Shown here: piece after piece, positions 1 through 5,866 of the stretch
How positions within the stretch are numbered: position 1 is the stretch's first letter
Layout of the letters: each line of letters begins with the position of its first letter
Origin: Candidatus Dadabacteria bacterium
Lineage (GTDB): Bacteria; J088
DNA: 6,889 nt
Direction: 5' to 3'
Assembly (NCBI GenBank): GCA_003695505.1
Contig: RFIY01000130.1
Coordinates: 1 to 6,889, forward strand
Position numbers and translations under genes: made by a program
The notes under the pieces: model-generated
The model's input: only the letters and a program-made list of their open reading frames with translations
Databases searched by the model: none
What the model was told of the DNA's origin: nothing

Positions 1-3000
1 AAATCGCCGAGGATCTGAGCTTCCTGAATCCGATCAGCAGCACGGCCGACTGCACGAGCTTTCCGTACCTGTACGAGCTGGCGAATCAGAGCGACGGCAC
101 GCACGACATCTATCTGCGTTTCTACGATGACCTCGACAATCCGGGGCCGATCACCCAGGCGACGATCGTGCTCGATACTCAGGAACCTTCAGGCGCGAGC
201 CTGATTCCAGTCGATGGGGGATACGCCACGACAAATGCTGTGACGTTCGACCTCGTGGCGGTTGGCGCGGATCTTGCCCAGGTCGGGCCCGGCAGTGTGT
301 GTGCCGGTCAACCGGTATTTCCGTTCGTTCCGTCGACCACGATTACGTTGCCCCCCGGTGATGGTGCGAAGACGGTCGCCTGGCGATATGGCGATACGGC
401 GGGGAATATATCGCCGTGTGCGACCGTACAGGTCACGGTCGATACTATGCTGCCCAACGGTGTCATGACGATCCAGGGTAGCATCAGTGTGTCCGCAACG
501 ACCACGAATACCGTGAATCTCGTGTTCAGCAGCGTCGATACCGACGTGGAATCCGTCGCGCTGTCCAATTTCGCGACGCTTGCGGATGCTTCTTATCAGC
601 CGTTTACGACCGTCGTGCCGTGGGTGTTGTCGAGCGGCGACGGACAGAAGACCGTCTATGCGCGCTTCCGGGATCGCGCCGGCAATGAGTCGCCGGTCAC
701 CTGGGCAACGATTTCGCTCGATACGACGCCGCCGCTGAACCCTTTCGTGCTGATTCAGGACGACAACGGTGTCACGCGGGGGCCGACGATCGATGTGCAG
801 GTGAACGCGGTCGATGCGGCGCAGATGCGCATCGCGACGTCACCGTCGGCACTTTTGTCCGCCTCCTGGACGACCTATGCCGTCGCGGCTACCGTCGATC
901 TGGCCGGCGAACCAGATGGGACGGTCGTTGTCTATGCGCAGTTTCGCGACATCTATGGAAACGCCTCCGCGATGGTCAACGATACGATTGACCTTGATCG
1001 TGTTCCACCGACGCCGGTCACGGTACAGGTACTTGACGGGCCGTATGTATCCGATGTGAGCGTGCTGCTCCAATTGGCGGTGAGCGATCCCGGGCCGGTC
1101 ACGATGATCGTCTCGAATGACCAGACCTTCAACGAGGCTGTTCAGAGCTTTGCACCGAATATTACGCATTTGCTTGCGCCGGGTGACGGTGCGAAGCGGG
1201 TGTATGTACGCTTTTTCGACGCCGCCGGTAACGCGGCCGACATCGCGTCGAGTATGGTCACGCTTGATACAACGCCACCTTCAGTGCCGCAAATCCGGAC
1301 AGTGGCGCAGATTGTCGATGCCGACCAGATCACGGTCGAGATTTTCCCGAATTCGGGAACGGATGCCAATTTCGCTGCGTTCGAAGTGCTTGGCGGCAGC
1401 TTGTACACACAAGGTTTTACAGCTGTGTCCTGGTCGTCGGCAACGACGCAATTCGTTTTTGGCCTGCTTCAGGATGCCGACAACCTTTTGCAAGTCCGGG
1501 TGCGGGACAGGGCCGGCAATACGTCCGCGCCAGGTCAGGTGATCATCACCGAGGACAGCACCCGCCCATCGCCGCTGACGTCGATTCGGGTGCGCAATCA
1601 GAATGGCAAGGTCACGTTGTACTGGGAGCCGTCTTCAGAAGGAGATGTGGTCGGCTACTGGGTATATTACGGCACGACGACGCGACTCGATCCGATCAAT
1701 GGGCAGGCCGGTGCCTATCAGGGACAGTTCGCCGACCAGGGAGACAGCCCGGTCTGGGTTGCGGGTCGGCAATCGGACTCGTTTACGCTCAGTGGCCTCC
1801 CGAACGGTACGGTGATCTACGCGACGGTCGTTCCAGTGGATCACGCCGGCAAAGAGGCCGTGTATGGAAATGAGGTCGCGGGGCACCCCAATCTGATTAC
1901 GCCGGAACACAAGTTTCCGGAGCTCAGGCAGTTAAGCGTGCTCAGTGATATCGGGTTCACCTCGGAAATCCGCCGCTATCAGAATTACCTGTATGTCGTC
2001 GCGAACAACCGGATCGATGTCTGGGATCTGAGCGACGCGCTTCGCCCGAGCCATGTCCGGGCCGTCACGGTACCGGTGGACGATGCTCGCCTGACCACGC
2101 TGACCTTTCATCCGGCCCAACCACGGATGTATGTGCTGGAATTCGATCCGGCGCCAACCGATACCGGGTTGCAGCCTGCGATCGCCGTGTTTGATCTGAC
2201 TTCACCGGGCGCGCCGTCCTGGCTCGGGTCGGTCACGATTCCGACCGAGCAGCGGCTTCCGGTCAATCTGGTCGCATCCAATTCTGCGCTGTACGTTAGC
2301 GCTCTCGATACGACGCAAATCATTGGTGGCTCCCACGAACTGGCCGTGCTCTCGCTGGCCGATCCCGATCAACCTGTCCCCGACACGGCGGCCTCGATGG
2401 TGACCTCGAGTCTGTTCTTCGAGATGGCAGTCGATCCGGTGCGGAACGAGCTGTACATGAGTGATCTCGGGATCGGGATCCGCAAGTACGATATTTCTGG
2501 TCCTGGCGCGCCTGTTTTTGTCACGAGAACGGCGCCGGGGGCTCATTTCGGGATTGGAGATTTCGTTCTGTACGGCGACTTTCTGTATGCATCTCCATAT
2601 GGAAACAGCCTTGAGTTGTTCGATCTGCGCAATGGGGGCATCGATGCGACGGGGTACTCGTACACGCTTACCGCATACAACGGTTCGTTCTATCAGAGCG
2701 CGGATGTGTTCGGAAACAGCGAGCCCGGCAGCATGTTGCAGATCATCGGCAATCAACTGTTCAGCGCAGGCGACGAAGGGGTTGGCTGGTTCGATCTCTC
2801 TGTGACCGACAACATCGCCGAGCTGGGCTCGTTCGTCGATTTCGGTGGGCAGTTTGAGTATGCCGCGATCGCGGCAACATCGACGCCGGGGCATACGATT
2901 TATGGCTTCGATGAATATGAACTTACCATCTTCGACATGGACAACCAGCGAATCTATTCGCGTCTGGGCATTCGGCGGCCGTACAAGGATCTGGATGTCA

Positions 3001-4904
3001 TGTATGGTCTGATTGCAGTTGCCGAAGGTAAGGATGGCGTGGCGATTTACGACTACAGCGGCGGGGTGACGAAAGAACTGTCCAGGGTGACATACGGCGC
3101 CTGCAATTTCGAAAAGGTGCAATGGGTGCAGCAGGAAGGCTATCGGATGATCTATGCCTATTCGGCGCAGCCCAGCGGACTGGTTTCCATCGACGCCACC
3201 GACCCGTACAATCCCGTGGCGCTGTCAGAGCTCGGTGGTTGCCCTTCGAGTCCCACATCTGACTGGTTTTATTACAGCAACAGCTACGGTCCGTTCGCGG
3301 TTAGCGATTCGACCATTTATCTGCCTTACTGGACGACATCCGGTAGCACGATCGTGTTGTACAGGCTCTTCATGGACCAGGCAGGTGCGCCAAACAACCT
3401 GGCCTACGGCAGTTTCTGCAGGATCAGCAATACGGATGTTGAGCTGCCGATTCGCGACGTCTTTGTACACGACGACAAGATCTTCATCATGCACGGTACG
3501 GGCACGGCCAGCCAGACCGAAATCTACAGTACCGCCGGAAATTTCGGAGGTGCCGCGTGCACACGCATCGGGGAAATGAACCGCGGTGACTGGGACAGTC
3601 GTGTCGTTGTCGGCCAGGAGCTCTATTACAAACGAGGGTCGCAAATCAGTCGCTATGCGATTACGGACCCGACGAACTGGCAGGCGCTGGGGACAAGCAT
3701 CGATCTGGGATCAGGTTATCTTGCAGGCGGCCTCGTTTACGAGGGAGGGTTATTGTATACCTTCGTCGACGATGGCGTGATGGTCATCGATGATTCGGGG
3801 TTTGGGGGGCAGATCGTCGGCCTTGGACCCGATCCGTATGGCGGCAACAATTTTCGAGAAGCGCAAGATCTTGCCGTCGAGCGCAACTGGTCGATCGGAT
3901 TGACGAAGGATCGTGGCATCAACTTGTGGCAGATTGCGACGCCAAGGCGTCTGCAAGCCCAGGGCGATGCCGCGCCGCTGGTGTCTTCGCTTCGGGCGCT
4001 CGCGCCTGTCGGGCCTTTTGTCGCGTTGGCTGGCAGTTTCTCCGATGCATTGGCGACAGATGGTTTTGCCATCTACGACGCGCGAGGAGTGACGCAGTTT
4101 TCTCCGGTGACCTGGATTGCGTCGCTGGACAACTTTCTCGGCGACGACGTTCGCCGCCCGGAGGGCCTGTCGGGAGGGGAGCAATCGTTTGTTGGTGTGA
4201 CTTCGTCGGCAAGTTTCGTTGGTGTCTATCGGTTCGACCTCACGGATCCCACGGCACCGTCGTGGTCAATGGCTGCGACCACAGGATCCATGTCTCGCGT
4301 TGCAGTCGACGGTGACCGGGTCTACGTCGTGACCGACTGGGCAAACGGAGACGTGGCGGTGTTTGATTTGTCCGGGAGCGCAGGTGTGCAGACGCTCCCG
4401 GTCGTCAATCTGGGGGTGCGCATCGCGGAGCTGGAGGTGCAGGGCGGGATCGCCTATGTTCTCGAAGATGATCCCGTCAGTACGGCCAATCCGAATATAC
4501 ATGTGTATCGCGTTTCGGGAGACGTCTGGAACTATGTTGACACCATCGTGGGGACGAACTTCGGTAGCCCGCTTCTGCACGGCCGCTATCTGATGATCAG
4601 CGATCGGCCGTCGGGCGTATTTCAACAGGACCTGAAATTCTATGACCTGGAGCGGATTTTCTCGGGAGCGGGAAGTCCCGTGATCGTCGGAAGCTCTCCT
4701 GGCAAATGGGTCACGCGTTTTTCGCGCACCGCCGGCACGGACATTTTTAACGCCTGTTGCGACTGGCTGGCCTATACCGATCCCAACACGGTGACAACAC
4801 AGTTTTCAACGAACGGTGTCGACATCAGTGAGATGAGCGTTTCCGGACCATTTATTTTTGGAATGGACTGGACGGGGCAGCTGCAGCGATTCGCGTTTGA
4901 ATAG
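1..4904 (+). CDS. Giant secreted Ig-like / FN3 / beta-propeller repeat protein (5' end outside window)
   Basis: The reading frame is open from base 3 to the TAG at 4902-4904, giving 1633 visible residues, and continues upstream of the window. The GTG at 168 is not the start: it lies inside a repeat end motif, and the 55 codons before it encode the rest of that same repeat. Residues are numbered here from that GTG as 1. Domains in order: a partial Ig-like repeat, five full Ig-like repeats (about 7-467), a fibronectin type III-like domain (about 468-572, with LYWEP at 484-488, YWVYYG at 497-502 and VPVDHAGKE near 555-563), then beta-propeller-type repeats (about 587-1578) resembling LVIVD/YVTN-type blades. 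No transmembrane segment, LPXTG, PEP-CTERM, MYXO-CTERM or type IX-type sorting tail is visible; the protein ends in a blade strand (QLQRFAFE). Such proteins are normally exported surface or adhesion proteins, which is an inference here because the signal peptide is not visible. No catalytic motif was recognised. Confidence is high for the coding region and low for the role. Confidence 0.93.
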   Translation, partial: IAEDLSFLNPISSTADCTSFPYLYELANQSDGTHDIYLRFYDDLDNPGPITQATIVLDTQEPSGASLIPVDGGYATTNAVTFDLVAVGADLAQVGPGSVCAGQPVFPFVPSTTITLPPGDGAKTVAWRYGDTAGNISPCATVQVTVDTMLPNGVMTIQGSISVSATTTNTVNLVFSSVDTDVESVALSNFATLADASYQPFTTVVPWVLSSGDGQKTVYARFRDRAGNESPVTWATISLDTTPPLNPFVLIQDDNGVTRGPTIDVQVNAVDAAQMRIATSPSALLSASWTTYAVAATVDLAGEPDGTVVVYAQFRDIYGNASAMVNDTIDLDRVPPTPVTVQVLDGPYVSDVSVLLQLAVSDPGPVTMIVSNDQTFNEAVQSFAPNITHLLAPGDGAKRVYVRFFDAAGNAADIASSMVTLDTTPPSVPQIRTVAQIVDADQITVEIFPNSGTDANFAAFEVLGGSLYTQGFTAVSWSSATTQFVFGLLQDADNLLQVRVRDRAGNTSAPGQVIITEDSTRPSPLTSIRVRNQNGKVTLYWEPSSEGDVVGYWVYYGTTTRLDPINGQAGAYQGQFADQGDSPVWVAGRQSDSFTLSGLPNGTVIYATVVPVDHAGKEAVYGNEVAGHPNLITPEHKFPELRQLSVLSDIGFTSEIRRYQNYLYVVANNRIDVWDLSDALRPSHVRAVTVPVDDARLTTLTFHPAQPRMYVLEFDPAPTDTGLQPAIAVFDLTSPGAPSWLGSVTIPTEQRLPVNLVASNSALYVSALDTTQIIGGSHELAVLSLADPDQPVPDTAASMVTSSLFFEMAVDPVRNELYMSDLGIGIRKYDISGPGAPVFVTRTAPGAHFGIGDFVLYGDFLYASPYGNSLELFDLRNGGIDATGYSYTLTAYNGSFYQSADVFGNSEPGSMLQIIGNQLFSAGDEGVGWFDLSVTDNIAELGSFVDFGGQFEYAAIAATSTPGHTIYGFDEYELTIFDMDNQRIYSRLGIRRPYKDLDVMYGLIAVAEGKDGVAIYDYSGGVTKELSRVTYGACNFEKVQWVQQEGYRMIYAYSAQPSGLVSIDATDPYNPVALSELGGCPSSPTSDWFYYSNSYGPFAVSDSTIYLPYWTTSGSTIVLYRLFMDQAGAPNNLAYGSFCRISNTDVELPIRDVFVHDDKIFIMHGTGTASQTEIYSTAGNFGGAACTRIGEMNRGDWDSRVVVGQELYYKRGSQISRYAITDPTNWQALGTSIDLGSGYLAGGLVYEGGLLYTFVDDGVMVIDDSGFGGQIVGLGPDPYGGNNFREAQDLAVERNWSIGLTKDRGINLWQIATPRRLQAQGDAAPLVSSLRALAPVGPFVALAGSFSDALATDGFAIYDARGVTQFSPVTWIASLDNFLGDDVRRPEGLSGGEQSFVGVTSSASFVGVYRFDLTDPTAPSWSMAATTGSMSRVAVDGDRVYVVTDWANGDVAVFDLSGSAGVQTLPVVNLGVRIAELEVQGGIAYVLEDDPVSTANPNIHVYRVSGDVWNYVDTIVGTNFGSPLLHGRYLMISDRPSGVFQQDLKFYDLERIFSGAGSPVIVGSSPGKWVTRFSRTAGTDIFNACCDWLAYTDPNTVTTQFSTNGVDISEMSVSGPFIFGMDWTGQLQRFAFE
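3..1568 (+). repeat. Tandem Ig-like repeat array, one partial plus five full repeats
   Basis: Each repeat is about 90-96 residues and closes with a variant of LDTTPP: LDTQEP (171-188), VDTMLP (438-455), LDTTPP (717-734), LDRVPP (993-1010), LDTTPP (1263-1280) and EDSTRP (1551-1568). About 15-20 residues before each closure stands a variant of R-F-x-D-x-x-G-N: RFYDDLDN (117-140), RYGDTAGN, RFRDRAGN, QFRDIYGN, RFFDAAGN, RVRDRAGN. In most copies a GDG-x-K-x-V-Y-like strand comes just before that motif. Two copies keep nearly identical DNA at this point (357-371 and 1182-1196, 14 of 15 bases equal), but the other copies have diverged, so this is an old protein-level expansion rather than a recent DNA duplication. 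This pattern is common in bacterial extracellular Ig-like stalk regions. Confidence 0.85.
1569..1883 (+). other. Fibronectin type III-like domain region within the giant protein
   Basis: This stretch encodes about 105 residues between the Ig-like array and the propeller region. Visible FN3 hallmarks are the buried tryptophan strand (KVTLYWEP), a following G-Y-x-V-Y-Y strand, a late S-G-L-x-N-G turn leading into Y-A-T-V-V-P-V-D, and a D-H-A-G-K-E loop that resembles the usual D-x-x-G-x-E/S ending. An insert rich in Gly, Gln and Asp (around residues 509-530 from the GTG at 168) lengthens the middle of the domain. It probably acts as a spacer between stalk and propeller. The assignment is from motif reading only. 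Confidence 0.7.
1926..4901 (+). repeat. Beta-propeller repeat region, about 21 blade-like motifs
   Basis: About 990 residues show a recurring two-strand motif: a hydrophobic strand such as LYVVA, LYMSD, LFSAG, IYGFD or VYVVT, then 6-15 residues later a strand such as IDVWDLS, IAVFDLT, IRKYDIS, LELFDL, VAVFDLS or LKFYDL, often followed by D/S-P-x-x-P. I count motifs starting near residues 606, 653, 707, 761, 805, 863, 910, 947, 994, 1049, 1104, 1151, 1195, 1241, 1285, 1340, 1384, 1428, 1474, 1533 and 1562 (numbering from the GTG at 168). The mean spacing is about 48 residues. The style matches LVIVD-type repeats found in secreted bacterial propellers. Propeller boundaries and exact blade number are inferred; individual weak blades (1104, 1241, 1533) are uncertain. 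Confidence 0.75.
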
Positions 4905-4940
4905 GCGGCTTGTTCAACCGAGTCTATGCCGAGAAGCCGC
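4905..4940. terminator. Weak inverted repeat at convergent gene ends, possible bidirectional terminator
   Basis: The arms GCGGCTT (4905-4911) and AAGCCGC (4934-4940) are perfect 7-base complements around a 22-base loop, directly after the stop codon of the plus-strand gene and 25 bases beyond the stop of the minus-strand GTPase gene. The position suits a shared terminator for converging transcripts. Against this, no run of T follows on either strand, the loop is long, and a small competing hairpin (GAAG-CCG-CTTC, 4933-4943) overlaps the right arm. A 7-base match could also be chance. Termination may be Rho-dependent or located inside the opposing gene. Confidence 0.25.
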
Positions 4941-4964
4941 TTCGATCGGGGACAAACGTCGCGG

Positions 4965-5837
4965 TTACTCCGGCTCGACGTTGATGCGCAACTTCAGGCG
5001 AACGCGCTCGCCGTCGCGTTCCAGTTCGACGGGAACCGTCAGGACGCCATCTTCCATCGAAACGGCCTGGTCCGCGTCGACGAGTGTCCACTGGCCGGTT
5101 GGTTCGGCTGAGACCTCGACCGCCGTGGATGGAGCCGACGGTTGGGTGGCAGGAGCGGGTGCTGCCTGCGGGCGAGCGCCAGGCGTTTCGATGCGCGGTT
5201 TTTTGCCGTCCTGCGTCCGTGGAGGAGGCTCCGCTGGCTGAAACGTTGTCGGATCCTTTTCGCGCAGGTCGCGGATCACGGCCTTGCAGATCGCGCTCAG
5301 TGTGTCGAGCACGCCCTTTCCGCGGTGCGCCTCGGCCTCGAATACCGGCGCGCCGAACGGGTTGAGGTGCTTGTTGAGTTCCTCGACCGGCATCGCGTCG
5401 GGCAGGTCGCGCTTGTTGTACTGAATGACCAGCGGAACCTTGCGGATATCGATACGGTGAACCCGCAGGTTCTCTTCGAGATTGCGCAGACTTTCGAGGT
5501 TGTCGTTGAGGGCCTCGGCGCGGCTGTCCGCGACGAAGACGACGCCGTCGGCGTTCTTCAGTACCAGCTTGCGCGTCGAATTATAGAAAACCTGACCGGG
5601 CACCGTGTACAACTGGAACCGGGTCTTGAGGCCACGAATTTCCCCCAGCTCGATCGGCAGAAAGTCGAAGAACAGCGTGCGATCGGTCTGCGTCGCCAGC
5701 GTCATCAGCTCTCCCTTGTGTTCGGGGCGCAGTTTCTTGTGGATGTGCTGGAGATTCGTCGTTTTTCCGGACAGACCGGGGCCATAATAGACGATCTTCG
5801 CCTGAATTTCGCGCTTTCGCAGATTGAATACAGCCAT
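4965..5837 (-). CDS. MglA-family Ras-like small GTPase with C-terminal extension
   Basis: This 290-residue cytoplasmic protein resembles MglA, the polarity and gliding-motility GTPase switch of Myxococcus, over residues 1-194; known MglA proteins are about 195 residues. Visible motifs are the P-loop GPGLSGKTT (19-27), the switch I stretch TDRTLFFDFLP (51-61), TVPGQ (78-82, the MglA-type DxxG variant), NKRD (141-144) for guanine recognition, and EAEAHRGKG near 167-175 at the G5 position. R53 and Q82 fall at the same numbers as the active-site arginine and glutamine of MglA, so GTP hydrolysis is expected. Residues 195-245 form a Pro/Ala-rich linker with about eleven prolines, followed by a short Val-rich, probably beta-stranded tail (246-290) that I do not recognise. 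The ATG at 5837 is chosen because the N-terminus aligns with MglA; the ribosome binding site is weak (GCGGA about six bases upstream, AGGA about thirteen). It lies 29 bases after the upstream gene, implying one operon. Whether it acts in motility, cell polarity or secretion cannot be told here. Confidence 0.93.
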   Translation of the reverse strand: MAVFNLRKREIQAKIVYYGPGLSGKTTNLQHIHKKLRPEHKGELMTLATQTDRTLFFDFLPIELGEIRGLKTRFQLYTVPGQVFYNSTRKLVLKNADGVVFVADSRAEALNDNLESLRNLEENLRVHRIDIRKVPLVIQYNKRDLPDAMPVEELNKHLNPFGAPVFEAEAHRGKGVLDTLSAICKAVIRDLREKDPTTFQPAEPPPRTQDGKKPRIETPGARPQAAPAPATQPSAPSTAVEVSAEPTGQWTLVDADQAVSMEDGVLTVPVELERDGERVRLKLRINVEPE

Positions 5838-5866
5838 GGTGGGTCCGCTGTCCTGTGTCGCCTGAA

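Noticed and set aside
168-170. GTG as the start codon of the giant plus-strand gene
   Set aside because: The frame is open back to the window edge. The upstream codons encode a matching Ig-like repeat, and the GTG falls inside the repeat closing motif.
357-1196. Near-identical 15-base stretches (357-371 and 1182-1196) as a DNA repeat or recombination site
   Set aside because: Both encode the same GDGAK strand of the Ig-like repeat in frame, so protein-level conservation explains the similarity.
2202-3122. A 306-codon open frame on the minus strand
   Set aside because: It lies entirely antisense to the propeller region. Its translation is rich in Arg, His and Ile with no motif, typical of a shadow frame in GC-rich coding DNA.
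5838-5866. A separate promoter or regulatory element between the repeat-protein and GTPase genes
   Set aside because: The gap is only 29 bases and shows no -10/-35-like pair or operator symmetry. Co-transcription is the simpler reading.
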